From NCBI GenBank assembly GCA_017983975.1, contig JAGOAL010000020.1, positions 1 through 33,538 on the forward strand: 33,538 nucleotides of DNA, given 5' to 3'. The stretch comes from Flavobacterium sp. (lineage in GTDB: Bacteria > Bacteroidota > Bacteroidia > Flavobacteriales > Flavobacteriaceae). Under the pieces are notes generated by a model. It did no database searches and was not told the DNA's origin. It saw only the letters and a program-made list of their open reading frames with translations. Both the position numbers and the translations under genes were made by a program. Below are positions 23,486 to 31,781 of the stretch, in pieces (the first letter of the stretch is position 1; every line of letters begins with the position of its first letter).

Positions 23486-24265
23486 TTAATCGTTGTGAAC
23501 GTGTTCTACTTCAAAAAGTGTAGGTACATTGTCTCTTGAAATGTTTTGTACTTTAGTACCGCCCATGACGTCTAAAGCTTCTTCAAAATTGATTACTGTA
23601 GTACCATCGATTACTTTTTTCAAATTGGCCATAATGTGTACTTGTGGTGTAATGTTTGTTCTTACTAACGCATTGTCTGGTAAATTAAGCGTAACTTCTG
23701 AATAATTGTAAATAGTTCCTGTTTTACCTGTATGCACTCTAAAATTAGCATTAGCGTGAGAGGTTGAAGTTACAGTTCCTTCTAATTTAACAAACTTATA
23801 TCCTGCAGCCCAAGACCATGTCATGCCTAATCCTTGCGCTATTTCCCACATTCCGTTTTGACCACTTGCTCCTGCATCAAATTGTGCCTGATCTACGCCC
23901 ACTCCAAAAGTAACTTTGTTGTAATTTCCTGCTGGAATATTTGGTAAATTAAGAATTTTACTCGCAGCATTTGCCTCGTTTACAAAGAAATAACTTTGAG
24001 ATTTTGGTACGGTATAAGTTGAACCATCTGTTTTAGTTAACACAATATTGCTTATAATATAAATGGCATTGTTTATTTTTACCACTTCTCCATTTGAGTT
24101 AGTATATGGCGTATTGAATGCTAAATTATTACTTCCGTATACGTTATCAAATTCTAATTTTAAGTTGCCTTGACCTGTAATTTCCTTGTTTTCATCGTCT
24201 GAACATGAAGTGAATGCTAAAGTTAAAGCCATTACAGCTACTATATTTTTTAATTGAAATTTCAT
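23486..24265 (-). CDS. MbnP-family copper-binding lipoprotein
   Basis: This 259-aa lipoprotein has lipobox FTSC (Cys21) and SDDENKE, consistent with surface export. The MbnP pattern is visible: LKLEFDNVYGSNNL..., then FGVGVDQ and the conserved W-rich segment GMTWSWAAGYKFVKLEG (Trp150, Trp152). MbnP proteins are periplasmic or surface metalloproteins; in Methylosinus, copper binding depends on a kynurenine formed from Trp by the diheme enzyme MbnH. An MbnH-like gene follows after 163 bp. No methanobactin genes are seen, which is usual, as most MbnP/MbnH pairs occur without them. The C-terminus is EVEHVHND. Confidence 0.85.
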   Translation of the reverse strand: MKFQLKNIVAVMALTLAFTSCSDDENKEITGQGNLKLEFDNVYGSNNLAFNTPYTNSNGEVVKINNAIYIISNIVLTKTDGSTYTVPKSQSYFFVNEANAASKILNLPNIPAGNYNKVTFGVGVDQAQFDAGASGQNGMWEIAQGLGMTWSWAAGYKFVKLEGTVTSTSHANANFRVHTGKTGTIYNYSEVTLNLPDNALVRTNITPQVHIMANLKKVIDGTTVINFEEALDVMGGTKVQNISRDNVPTLFEVEHVHND

Positions 24266-24310
24266 TTTTTGAAAATTTTTAGTTTTAAATTTTTTATATA
24301 ATTGGGTATA

Positions 24311-24332
24311 CTTAAAAAAGTGATTTTTTAAG
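24311..24332. repeat. Perfect A/T-rich inverted repeat
   Basis: CTTAAAAAA and TTTTTTAAG (9 bp) flank GTGA in the 125-bp gap between the small Cys-rich gene and mbnP. It could form a weak hairpin in the minus-strand mRNA, but no good U-tract follows, so I do not call it a terminator. Confidence 0.5.
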
Positions 24333-24390
24333 CAGAATGGACATAAGTATCCTAATCGGTTCTATTGTTTTGAATCGATTTAAAAAAAAA

Positions 24391-24768
24391 TTAAACTAAA
24401 AATGTGGGCGGATGAAAGATGGACTGTATTGCGGTTGAAGCATATAAATTCTGATAATTAGAATCTATATTTTTGTTTGTGAAAACTGGTTGTTTAGCAA
24501 AAGTTATTGCTTTAAAATCAACACAAAACATAGTTTCAATTTCTTGCTTAACGTTTTGTTTTTTGTCGGAAGAATTTGATTTCTCTTCTTCAGATGCTTT
24601 TGCTAATTGCTTCGCCAAGTGACATTTACCATTACATTTAAGCGCAGGTTTTTCCTTGTTTTCACAAAGCTCTTTTACAATATAGTCATAATTAATAACA
24701 TATTCCAAAAAAGGAATGGCTGGCTTTGCCAGCATAAAAAAAGCGATTAAAACGACTAAATTTTTCAC
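24391..24768 (-). CDS. Small membrane-anchored protein with CNGKCHL motif
   Basis: This 125-aa protein starts at a GTG (24768) with a hydrophobic N-terminal segment (about 4-22, ending KPAIPFLEYVINYDY). It has a Cys cluster: Cys35, then CNGKCHLAKQLAKA with Cys45, Cys49 and His50, followed by a charged linker (SEEEKSNSSDKKQNVKQEIE). I recall similar small Bacteroidota proteins near metal and TonB-receptor genes, with no function assigned. Heading the MbnP/MbnH operon, it may bind or hand over copper. The start is inferred: a TTG at 24783 lies upstream of the predicted transcript start, while ATG 24735 would remove half of the hydrophobic segment. Confidence 0.7.
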   Translation of the reverse strand: MKNLVVLIAFFMLAKPAIPFLEYVINYDYIVKELCENKEKPALKCNGKCHLAKQLAKASEEEKSNSSDKKQNVKQEIETMFCVDFKAITFAKQPVFTNKNIDSNYQNLYASTAIQSIFHPPTFLV

Positions 24769-24772
24769 CCTG

Positions 24773-24780
24773 CAAATATA
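24773..24780 (-). promoter_or_regulatory. Promoter of the MbnP/MbnH-type operon (TATATTTG)
   Basis: TATATTTG matches TAnnTTTG exactly. The transcript would start at or next to the GTG start codon at 24768, giving a leaderless or nearly leaderless mRNA. No TTG is present at -33, so an activator may be needed. Confidence 0.45.
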
Positions 24781-24884
24781 CAAATGGTTTTCTTTAAATA
24801 ATATAAAAAACTATTATTAATTTAGAATTAAACCTTTTTAAAAAAGGTGAGTCTTATTATCAAACCCTTAAATAAAAAGAACCT

Positions 24885-25319
24885 ATGAAAAAATTAATTG
24901 TAACCATCGTTTTAGTAATTTCATCGCTATCATTTGCTCAAGAAAAAAGCAAATTAAGTCCAGAACAACAAACAGAATTGCAAGTCAAAAAAATGACCTT
25001 AGATTTAGATCTTGATGCTAATCAACAAAAAGAGATAAGAAAAATTCTATTAGAAAATGCCAAAAAAAGAGAGGCAAAAAAGATGGCATTAAAAGAGAAA
25101 ATGGCAAAAGGTCAAAAACCAACTTCAGATGAGCGATTTGAAATGAAAAGTAAAATGCTAGATGATAAAATAAAACATAAAGCACAACTGAAAAAAATTC
25201 TAAAACCAGAGCAATTTCAAAAATGGGAACAAAATCAAGAAAATAGAACTAAAAATTTGAACCAAAAAAGAAAAAACAGTAAAGAAAAAAGAAAAGCGAC
25301 TCAAAAAATTGAAGAATAG
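24885..25319 (+). CDS. CpxP/Spy-like periplasmic protein
   Basis: This 144-aa protein has a signal peptide ending SFAQ. The mature part is almost entirely helical and highly charged, with an LTxxQ-like pair of repeats: LSPEQQTELQVKKMTLDLDLDANQQKEIRKIL and LKKILKPEQFQKWEQNQ. This fits the CpxP/Spy group of small periplasmic chaperones or metal-stress sensors. The Lys-rich tail (NQKRKNSKEKRKATQK) is unusual. It is transcribed divergently from the MbnP/MbnH-type operon, about 115 bp away, which suggests a link with envelope or metal stress; this is inference. No TAnnTTTG element is evident upstream. Confidence 0.75.
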   Translation: MKKLIVTIVLVISSLSFAQEKSKLSPEQQTELQVKKMTLDLDLDANQQKEIRKILLENAKKREAKKMALKEKMAKGQKPTSDERFEMKSKMLDDKIKHKAQLKKILKPEQFQKWEQNQENRTKNLNQKRKNSKEKRKATQKIEE

Positions 25320-25330
25320 TTTTACTTCTT

Positions 25331-25362
25331 TTTTGGTTATCCAAAAAAAAATATTAGATTTG
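25331..25362 (+). promoter_or_regulatory. Promoter of the small secreted protein gene
   Basis: TTTTG (25331-25335), a 19-bp spacer and TAGATTTG (25355-25362) match the consensus. The -33 box lies in the left arm of an inverted repeat, TTTTTTGG (25329-25336) with CCAAAAAA (25341-25348), that may mark the end of the CpxP-like transcript. Confidence 0.65.
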
Positions 25363-25385
25363 GAAAACTAAATTTAAATTTAAGA

Positions 25386-25709
25386 ATGATGAAAAATATA
25401 TTTGCAGTATTTGTTTTGTTTTTTGCCTTTACTTGCAGCGTTTCTGCTCAAGAATCTGATAAAAAAGATCCTCTTGTTTTAGCTAAAAAAGAATTAAATA
25501 CACTAGTAAATTTTATTGAACTTGATAATGAAATTGTAATTATAATTAATGGATTATTAATTTATAAACATGAAACTGTATTAAAATATCCTGAAAGAAA
25601 AGAAGATGTTGCTGCTACTATAGAAGATAAATTGAAAGGTGTTTTAACTTCTGAACAGTTTTCAAAAGTAAAAAAAGAGAAAGTTTTATTTAACGATTTA
25701 TTATATTAA
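25386..25709 (+). CDS. Small secreted protein of unknown function
   Basis: This 107-aa protein has a signal peptide (about 1-20, VSAQ) and a mature part of about 85 residues, largely helical, without Cys. I recognise no family. Its pattern (KELNTLVNFIELDNEIVIIINGLLIYKHETVLKYPERKEDV..., EDKLKGVLTSEQFSKV) loosely recalls the LTxxQ repeats of the preceding CpxP-like protein: a helix, a loop and then a second helix with TSEQF. It lies 66 bp after that gene but has its own promoter. The first codon could also be the second Met (25389). Confidence 0.65.
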   Translation: MMKNIFAVFVLFFAFTCSVSAQESDKKDPLVLAKKELNTLVNFIELDNEIVIIINGLLIYKHETVLKYPERKEDVAATIEDKLKGVLTSEQFSKVKKEKVLFNDLLY

Positions 25710-25738
25710 AAAAATGTCCCGAATTGGGACATTTTTTT
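25710..25738. terminator. Bidirectional terminator between the small secreted gene and hemL
   Basis: A 12-bp stem (25710-25721 with 25727-25738) with a GAATT loop has A- and T-runs as flanks, so a U-tract exists in both directions. The stop codon of hemL lies in the right arm. Confidence 0.9.
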
Positions 25739-27023
25739 ATAATTCTTTTGCTGTTTCTGCAATTGCTTTAATTGTAAAATCTAAATCTTCATACGTTAAA
25801 GCATCAGTGATAAACCAAGTTTCGTAAGCCGAAGGGGCAATATATACGCCTCGCTTTAGTAAACCGTGAAAAAACTTCTTAAATGTATCATTATCTCCGT
25901 TTTTAGCCGTTGCAAAATCATAGACAGGATTTGCGTCAAAATGAACTGAAATCATTGATCCTACCCTATTTATTGTATGGATAACATTTGCTTCCGATAA
26001 AACTTTTTTAATTCCGTTTTCTAAATTGGCTGTTTTTTCAGCCAATCGATTAAAAATTTCAGCATCTGCATTTAATGCTTTAAGCATTTCTAATCCGGCT
26101 GCCATAGCCAACGGATTTCCTGATAAAGTTCCTGCTTGATATACTGGACCAAGTGGTGCTAAATAATTCATAATTTCTTCGCGAGCAGCAAAAGCTCCTA
26201 CTGGCAAACCTCCACCTATCACTTTTCCAAAACAAACGATATCAGCTTTAATTCCGTATAATTCTTGAACACCACCTTTTGCTAGACGAAATCCAGTCAT
26301 TACTTCATCAAAAATAAGCAAGGTTCCGTTTTCAGAACAAATAGTCCTTAAATCTTCTAAAAAACCACTTTTTGGAGGAATACACCCCATATTTCCCGCA
26401 ACAGGTTCTACAATAATTGCAGCAATTTCATTCTTGTTTGATTCAAATAAAGCTTTGACATTTTCGATATCATTGTAATTTGCTAACAACGTATCTTTTG
26501 CTGTTCCTGCTGTAACTCCGGGACTATTTGGCACACCGAACGTACTCAATCCGCTTCCTGCAGCGATTAAAAAAGAATCCGAATGACCGTGATAACAACC
26601 TGAAAATTTAATTATTTTATCGCGCTTTGTAAATCCTCTTGCCAAACGAATAGCACTCATACAAGCTTCTGTACCCGAATTTACAAAACGAATTTTATCA
26701 ATATTAGGCACCATTGAAATGGCCAATTGAGCTATTTGTGTCTCTAATTCGGTAGGCATCCCAAAAGAAGTTCCTTTTTTTGCTTTTTCAATAACTGCAT
26801 TAACAACAGGTTCATAGGCATGACCTAAAATCATTGGACCCCAAGAATTGATATAATCAATCAACCTATTTCCGTCTTCATCATATAAATAGGCGCCCTT
26901 TGCTTCTTTTACAAAAATTGGCGTTCCCCCAACTCCTTTAAATGCTCTTACAGGAGAATTTACACCACCTGGAATTACTTTATTGGCTTCAACAAATAAT
27001 TCGCTACTTCTTTTGTATAACAT
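25737..27023 (-). CDS. hemL: Glutamate-1-semialdehyde 2,1-aminomutase
   Basis: This 428-aa PLP enzyme makes 5-aminolevulinate from glutamate 1-semialdehyde in the C5 route to heme. Its start [24 protein letters not shown], the motif [26 protein letters not shown] (about 238-246) and the PLP Lys267 in [15 protein letters not shown] are characteristic. Length and motif spacing equal the E. coli enzyme, so it is complete. Its first base overlaps the last base of the glucosaminidase stop, indicating translational coupling. The rest of heme synthesis is not in the window. Confidence 0.97.
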   Translation of the reverse strand: MLYKRSSELFVEANKVIPGGVNSPVRAFKGVGGTPIFVKEAKGAYLYDEDGNRLIDYINSWGPMILGHAYEPVVNAVIEKAKKGTSFGMPTELETQIAQLAISMVPNIDKIRFVNSGTEACMSAIRLARGFTKRDKIIKFSGCYHGHSDSFLIAAGSGLSTFGVPNSPGVTAGTAKDTLLANYNDIENVKALFESNKNEIAAIIVEPVAGNMGCIPPKSGFLEDLRTICSENGTLLIFDEVMTGFRLAKGGVQELYGIKADIVCFGKVIGGGLPVGAFAAREEIMNYLAPLGPVYQAGTLSGNPLAMAAGLEMLKALNADAEIFNRLAEKTANLENGIKKVLSEANVIHTINRVGSMISVHFDANPVYDFATAKNGDNDTFKKFFHGLLKRGVYIAPSAYETWFITDALTYEDLDFTIKAIAETAKEL

Positions 27024-27883
27024 TATTTTATTTTTATTTTTTGACCTATTGAAATGGTATTATCTACAAGATTATTCATCTTTTTTAAATCTTCCACCGA
27101 TTGATTGAACTTTTTTGACAACGAATACAGCGTATCGCCTTGCTGAATGGTATAATATCCTTCAGAAATTTCCAATACAGGATCTTTTTTGACAGGAACA
27201 TAATTTCGGTCCAACACCTCATTATCGTATTTATACAACTCGAAACGTTCAATTAATCCAATTAATTTATCGGGATATTTTACATCGGTAGCATAACCTG
27301 CCGCTTTTAATCCTCTAGCCCAGGATTGATAATCGCCTTTATCTAATTTAAACAAATTGGCATACCGGGTTCGAGTTGTTAAAAATATGGAATGATCTTT
27401 ATATGATTCTGAAGCTTGCGCATATTTTCGGAAACACTCTTGTTCGGCATCGTCATCGTGTTTTACGCTATCACCTGTCCAACCCTTGTGGCATTTAATT
27501 CCGAAATGATTGTTAGCAGATTGTGCTAATTTACCTTTTCCTGCTCCCGATTCTAATATTCCTTGCGCTAAAATTATACTTGCCGGAATGCCGTGCGTTT
27601 TCATGTTGTTTTTTGCAATCTCATTGAAATTAGCAACATAAAGCTTAATTTCCTCTTCATAGGTTCTTACATTTGAAGTTGCTTGTAATTGAATTTCATC
27701 ACCGTTATTGTTTTTTTGGTTCGATTCAATTGGAGATTTAGTTTGCTTGGTATCTGTTGTTGAAACTACTTTTTTCTTGGCAGTTGTTGTTTTTGTTTTC
27801 GAAGTAGTTCTTACAACAGATCTTGAACTTGTACAACTTAACATTAAGAAAACAAGAAAAAGTAGGCTAATTTTTTTAATCAT
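27023..27883 (-). CDS. Lipoprotein glucosaminidase (GH73-like) with LysM domain
   Basis: This 286-aa protein has lipobox LMLSC (Cys17) and a Lys/Thr/Ser-rich linker (about 20-70). The glucosaminidase domain spans about 75-220, with [18 protein letters not shown] (catalytic Glu111), [12 protein letters not shown] and [16 protein letters not shown]. The C-terminal LysM domain (about 241-286) is [20 protein letters not shown]. The protein should cut the glycan strands of peptidoglycan and hold on to them through LysM. It overlaps hemL by 1 bp and the preceding deaminase-like gene by 8 bp, so the three form one operon without any obvious shared pathway. Confidence 0.9.
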   Translation of the reverse strand: MIKKISLLFLVFLMLSCTSSRSVVRTTSKTKTTTAKKKVVSTTDTKQTKSPIESNQKNNNGDEIQLQATSNVRTYEEEIKLYVANFNEIAKNNMKTHGIPASIILAQGILESGAGKGKLAQSANNHFGIKCHKGWTGDSVKHDDDAEQECFRKYAQASESYKDHSIFLTTRTRYANLFKLDKGDYQSWARGLKAAGYATDVKYPDKLIGLIERFELYKYDNEVLDRNYVPVKKDPVLEISEGYYTIQQGDTLYSLSKKFNQSVEDLKKMNNLVDNTISIGQKIKIK

Positions 27884-28808
27884 TATACTGTATTATTTTT
27901 TTATTTTTTGCTTGTAAAACTTGATTCATTCCTGTAATTCCCTGTAATCCACCAGTGTGAATTGCGAGAATTTTTGAATGAGGCGGAAAATAATTGTTCT
28001 GAATTAAATCAATTATCCCAAACATCATTTTTCCGGTATAAACAGGATCTAAAGGAATTTTGGTTTCTTGATAAAATTGGTTCAAAAAATCAATCAGTTC
28101 CTCTGAAACTTTTCCATATCCTCCAAAATGATAGTTGCAATTTACGTTCCAATTTTTTTTCTGCACAAAATTACAAATTACCTCAGATAAAAAATCACCT
28201 TTTAGCGAAGAAAATCCAATAATTTGTTGGTTTTCGCTTGACGAGTTAATAATTCCAGAAATAGTACCTCCAGTTCCTATGGCACAACAAATGTGAGAAA
28301 ATTCACTTTTGTCTTCAGAAGTTAAAATTTCTTCGCAGCCTTTTATCGCTAAATCATTCGTTCCGCCTTCTGGAATAAGGTAAAACGAACCAAACATCTG
28401 TTCTAATTTCGATAAAAATTCGGGTGCTGTTTTATCACGATAGCTTGTTCGATCTATAAAATGAAATTGCATTCCGTGTTCATGAGCAAATTGTAATGAT
28501 GGATTTTCTTCAATTTTATCCATTAATTCTTCACCCCGAATAATTCCAATGGTTTCAAAACCAAATTCTTTTCCAGCACCAGCAACCGCAACAATATGAT
28601 TTGAAAAAGCCCCGCCAAAAGTGAGTAATTTTTTATATCCTAATCGATTTGCTTCGGCTAAATTATATTTTAATTTTCGGAATTTATTTCCAGAAATTAC
28701 AGGATGCAACAAATCTTCTCTTTTGATAAAAAGCTCAATTCCATTGGGAAAATGAATCGGTATTTTTTGGTTACTTGATCTCATACATAAAAATAATTGT
28801 TTCGTCAT
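27876..28808 (-). CDS. ACC deaminase/D-cysteine desulfhydrase family PLP enzyme
   Basis: This 310-aa fold-type II PLP enzyme has Lys42 in HPVISGNKFRKLKYNL as PLP anchor, TFGGAFSNHIVA as the substrate loop, and GTGGTISG as the phosphate-binding loop. C-terminal PVYTGKMMFGI and ILAIHTGGLQG are typical of the family, which includes 1-aminocyclopropane-1-carboxylate deaminases and D-cysteine desulfhydrases. In bacteria of this phylum desulfhydrase activity is the more likely, but the substrate cannot be decided by eye. The start could also be the ATG at 28784, which gives 302 aa. Its stop overlaps the glucosaminidase start by 8 bp. Confidence 0.85.
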   Translation of the reverse strand: MTKQLFLCMRSSNQKIPIHFPNGIELFIKREDLLHPVISGNKFRKLKYNLAEANRLGYKKLLTFGGAFSNHIVAVAGAGKEFGFETIGIIRGEELMDKIEENPSLQFAHEHGMQFHFIDRTSYRDKTAPEFLSKLEQMFGSFYLIPEGGTNDLAIKGCEEILTSEDKSEFSHICCAIGTGGTISGIINSSSENQQIIGFSSLKGDFLSEVICNFVQKKNWNVNCNYHFGGYGKVSEELIDFLNQFYQETKIPLDPVYTGKMMFGIIDLIQNNYFPPHSKILAIHTGGLQGITGMNQVLQAKNKKIIQYND

Positions 28809-28851
28809 GTAAATATTTAAAAACTAATACAATCATTTGCTGCAAAGTTCC

Positions 28852-28859
28852 TAAATTTG
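28852..28859 (+). promoter_or_regulatory. Possible promoter of the DUF5522 gene (TAAATTTG)
   Basis: TAAATTTG matches TAnnTTTG and lies 5 bp before the ATG at 28865, so the transcript would begin at or beside the start codon. The -33 box is unclear. Confidence 0.4.
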
Positions 28860-28864
28860 TAGCT

Positions 28865-29041
28865 ATGAACAATAAAATAGATCCAAATAATTTAAAAGAA
28901 GGAGAAGATTTTTATTATACTCCCGAAGGCTATAAATGTTTTACCGAAAAATACCATTTAAAAAAAGGCTATTGCTGTAAAAGCGGATGCCGACATTGCC
29001 CCTATGGCTTTGATAAAAAAACAGGAACAAATAAGAAATAA
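28865..29041 (+). CDS. DUF5522 family small Cys-rich protein
   Basis: This 58-aa protein begins MNNKIDPNNLKEGEDFYYTP and continues with the family motif GYKCFTEKYHLKKGYCCKSGCRHCPYGF. The five cysteines and one His in a short span (C-CCxxxCxHCPYG) suggest a zinc or iron-sulfur site. The function is unknown. I chose the ATG at 28865; upstream in-frame Met codons would add about 30 residues that overlap the divergent deaminase gene and lack the family pattern. Urocanate hydratase follows after 71 bp. Confidence 0.85.
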   Translation: MNNKIDPNNLKEGEDFYYTPEGYKCFTEKYHLKKGYCCKSGCRHCPYGFDKKTGTNKK

Positions 29042-29072
29042 GAAAATAGATTAAAGATATTCAGACCTTACC

Positions 29073-29112
29073 ATCTGAAAATCAAAAATCTGAAAATCAA
29101 AAATCTGAAAAA
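29073..29112 (+). repeat. 15-bp tandem repeat before hutU
   Basis: The unit ATCTGAAAATCAAAA occurs twice exactly (29073-29087 and 29088-29102), then a partial third copy ATCTGAAAAA runs to the hutU ATG at 29113. Confidence 0.9.
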
Positions 29113-31092
29113 ATGACATTTCAAGAACAAATAGCAGAAGGTATTCCAGCAGTATTGCCGCAACCAAAAACTTATGATACAACCATAAATCATGCACCTA
29201 AGCGAAAAGAAATTCTTTCAACAGAAGAAAAAAAATTAGCTTTAAAAAATGCTTTGCGCTATTTTGATGCCAAACATCATGCCACATTACTCCCTGAATT
29301 TAAAGCCGAATTAGAGCAATATGGTCGAATTTATATGTATCGTTTACGACCTGCCTACGAAATGAAAGCAAGACCTATTTCAGACTATCCAGGAAATTCT
29401 GAACAGGCAAAAGCCATTATGTTGATGATTCAAAACAATTTGGATTATGCTGTAGCGCAACATCCGCATGAATTAATTACTTATGGAGGAAATGGTGCGG
29501 TTTTTCAAAATTGGGCGCAATATAGACTCACCATGAAATATTTGTCTGAAATGACAGATGAACAAACGCTATCTATGTATTCTGGTCATCCGATGGGATT
29601 ATTCCCTTCTCACAAAGAAGCACCAAGAGTTGTTGTTACAAATGGCATGATGATTCCAAATTATTCAAAACCAGATGATTGGGAAAAATTTAACGCGTTA
29701 GGCGTTTCACAATATGGTCAAATGACTGCAGGAAGTTATATGTACATTGGTCCGCAAGGAATTGTGCATGGTACAACTATTACGGTTCTAAATGGCTTTA
29801 GAAAAATTAAAAAATCACCGAGTGGCGGTTTATTTGTTACTTCTGGATTAGGCGGTATGAGTGGTGCCCAACCAAAAGCTGGAACTATTGCGGGATGTGT
29901 TACGGTTTGTGCCGAAGTCAATCCGAAAATCACTAAAATAAGACACGAACAAGGCTGGATTCACGAAATAGTAGAAGATATTAATCTTTTAGTGGCAAGA
30001 GTGAAAAAAGCGCTTGATACTAAAGAAATTGTTTCGATTGCCTATTTAGGTAATATCGTAGAAGTTTGGGAACGATTTGATCAAGAAAATTTACACATTG
30101 ATTTAGGTTCTGATCAAACTTCGCTACATAATCCTTGGGCTGGTGGCTACTACCCTATTGGTTATACTTTTGAAGAATCTAATGATTTAATGGCAAATCA
30201 ACCTGAAAAATTTAAAGAAGAAGTACAAAAAACGTTGCGACGACATGCGCTTGCAATTAATAAACATACTGAAAAAGGCACCTATTTCTTTGATTATGGA
30301 AATGCATTTTTATTAGAAGCTTCAAGAGCAGGAGCCGATGTAATGGCAACAAATCATATTGATTTTAAATACCCTAGTTATGTGCAAGACATTATGGGTC
30401 CGATGTGTTTTGATTATGGATTTGGACCATTTCGTTGGGTTTGTGCCTCAGGAAATCCTGAAGATTTAGCTAAAACTGATGAAATTGCATGTGCTGTTTT
30501 AGAAGAAATGATGCAAACCGCACCTGTTGAAATTCAACAGCAAATGGCAGACAATATTCAGTGGATAAAAGGCGCTCAAGAAAACAAATTAGTTGTGGGT
30601 TCACAAGCTAGAATTTTATATGCCGATGCCGAAGGACGAATTAAAATTGCTGAAGCATTCAATCAAGCAATAGCTCGAGGCGAAATTGGAATGGTAATTT
30701 TAGGCAGAGACCATCATGATGTGTCGGGTACTGATTCACCATACAGAGAAACATCAAATATCTATGATGGCTCAAGATTTACAGCAGATATGGCTATTCA
30801 AAATGTTATTGGAGATAGTTTTAGAGGTGCTACTTGGGTTTCTATTCATAATGGAGGCGGTGTAGGTTGGGGCGAAGTAATTAATGGAGGTTTTGGCATG
30901 CTTCTTGATGGAACTAAAGAAGCATCGAGAAGATTAGAATCTATGTTGTTTTGGGATGTTAATAATGGCATATCTAGAAGAAGTTGGGCAAGAAACGAAG
31001 GCGCTATTTTTGCTATACAAAGAGCAATGGAAAAACAACCTTTGTTAAAAGTTACTTTACCTAATTTAGTTGATGATTCATTATTTAATTAA
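29113..31092 (+). CDS. hutU: Urocanate hydratase (long form)
   Basis: This 659-aa NAD-dependent enzyme converts urocanate to imidazolone propionate in histidine breakdown. Conserved segments are YGGNGAVFQNWAQY, MYSGHPMGLFPSH, QMTAGSYMYIGPQGIVHGT, the Rossmann-like VTSGLGGMSGAQPKA, and the active-site Cys444 in YGFGPFRWVCASGNPED. It is about 100 residues longer than the Pseudomonas enzyme (about 557), matching the longer subfamily. The extra length includes the N-terminal 60 residues. No other histidine-utilisation gene (hutH, hutI, hutG) is within the window. The ATG directly follows a tandem repeat. Confidence 0.96.
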   Translation: MTFQEQIAEGIPAVLPQPKTYDTTINHAPKRKEILSTEEKKLALKNALRYFDAKHHATLLPEFKAELEQYGRIYMYRLRPAYEMKARPISDYPGNSEQAKAIMLMIQNNLDYAVAQHPHELITYGGNGAVFQNWAQYRLTMKYLSEMTDEQTLSMYSGHPMGLFPSHKEAPRVVVTNGMMIPNYSKPDDWEKFNALGVSQYGQMTAGSYMYIGPQGIVHGTTITVLNGFRKIKKSPSGGLFVTSGLGGMSGAQPKAGTIAGCVTVCAEVNPKITKIRHEQGWIHEIVEDINLLVARVKKALDTKEIVSIAYLGNIVEVWERFDQENLHIDLGSDQTSLHNPWAGGYYPIGYTFEESNDLMANQPEKFKEEVQKTLRRHALAINKHTEKGTYFFDYGNAFLLEASRAGADVMATNHIDFKYPSYVQDIMGPMCFDYGFGPFRWVCASGNPEDLAKTDEIACAVLEEMMQTAPVEIQQQMADNIQWIKGAQENKLVVGSQARILYADAEGRIKIAEAFNQAIARGEIGMVILGRDHHDVSGTDSPYRETSNIYDGSRFTADMAIQNVIGDSFRGATWVSIHNGGGVGWGEVINGGFGMLLDGTKEASRRLESMLFWDVNNGISRRSWARNEGAIFAIQRAMEKQPLLKVTLPNLVDDSLFN

Positions 31093-31133
31093 AATTTGTA
31101 TTAACTGAATCTTTAACCCTAAAATTAATTTGT

Positions 31134-31646
31134 ATGAAAACATTAAAATTACTTTCGATTATTTTTGTTCTTGCATTATCATCTTGTAGTTCAGTAAGAG
31201 TAAATGCTGATTATGATAAAAAAGTTAGTTTCTCCAATTACAAATCATACGCTTATTTGAAAAGTGGTATAGATAAAGCTGAAATTTCAGATTTAGATAA
31301 AAAAAGAATTTTACATTCAATTGATGAAGTTATGCTATCTAAAGGATTCAGTAAATCTGAAAATCCAGATGTATTAATTAGTGTTTTCACCAAAGAAAGA
31401 GAACGAGTAGATGTGTACCAAAATTATGGCTTTGGATGGGGCTGGAATCCTTATTGGGGAATGGGGTATTCAAATGTAACTACTACGCCAGAAGGCACAT
31501 TATTTATTGATATTATTGATGCAAAAACAAAAGAACTAGTTTGGCAGGGAGAAGGAAGTGGTTATCTCACAAAAAAAACTAAAAAAAAAGATGCCCGAAT
31601 CAAAGAATTTGTTTCAAAGATATTAGAGCAATATCCTCCTAAATAA
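31134..31646 (+). CDS. DUF4136 lipoprotein
   Basis: This 170-aa lipoprotein has lipobox LSSC (Cys18) and mature start SSVRVNADYDKKVSFSNYKSYAYL, the typical opening of DUF4136. It continues with SIDEVMLSKGFSKSENPDVLISVF and a Trp/Gly/Tyr-rich insert (GFGWGWNPYWGMGYSN), and ends TLFIDIIDAKTKELVWQGEGSGYL. The family is widespread in Gram-negative outer membranes with unknown function. It lies 41 bp after hutU and ends at a terminator, so it may be expressed with hutU, although no functional link is known. Confidence 0.88.
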   Translation: MKTLKLLSIIFVLALSSCSSVRVNADYDKKVSFSNYKSYAYLKSGIDKAEISDLDKKRILHSIDEVMLSKGFSKSENPDVLISVFTKERERVDVYQNYGFGWGWNPYWGMGYSNVTTTPEGTLFIDIIDAKTKELVWQGEGSGYLTKKTKKKDARIKEFVSKILEQYPPK

Positions 31647-31654
31647 AATAAATT

Positions 31655-31679
31655 AAAGGCGCAGTTTAGCGCCTTTTTT
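31655..31679 (+). terminator. Terminator after the DUF4136 gene
   Basis: An 8-bp stem AAAGGCGC/GCGCCTTT with a 6-nt loop (AGTTTA) runs directly into six T. It is GC-rich against the A/T-rich background. Confidence 0.92.
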
Positions 31680-31731
31680 CATTTAGCTCTATTTTACTCA
31701 CTTATAATTAATTTTTAATTTAAAGAATTCG

Positions 31732-31739
31732 TAGATTTG
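31732..31739 (+). promoter_or_regulatory. Possible promoter of the adhesin gene (TAGATTTG)
   Basis: TAGATTTG matches TAnnTTTG and would give a leader of about 37 nt before the ATG at 31782. The -33 region is A/T rich, without TTG. Confidence 0.45.
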
Positions 31740-31781
31740 TTACATAATTGATTTATTCAAACTATAATTCTATATCAAAAG

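Noticed and set aside
24311-24332. Inverted repeat before mbnP as an intrinsic terminator
   Set aside because: The stem is almost only A-T pairs and no U-tract continues after it on the minus strand, so I list it only as an inverted repeat.
24831-24848. ACCTTTTT/AAAAAAGGT palindrome before the CpxP-like gene
   Set aside because: It is short with a very small A/T loop, in a strongly A/T-rich context; such a palindrome is likely by chance and has no clear role.
29073-29112. The tandem repeat before hutU as a CRISPR remnant
   Set aside because: The repeats are adjacent with no spacers, only 15 bp long, and no cas gene is present.
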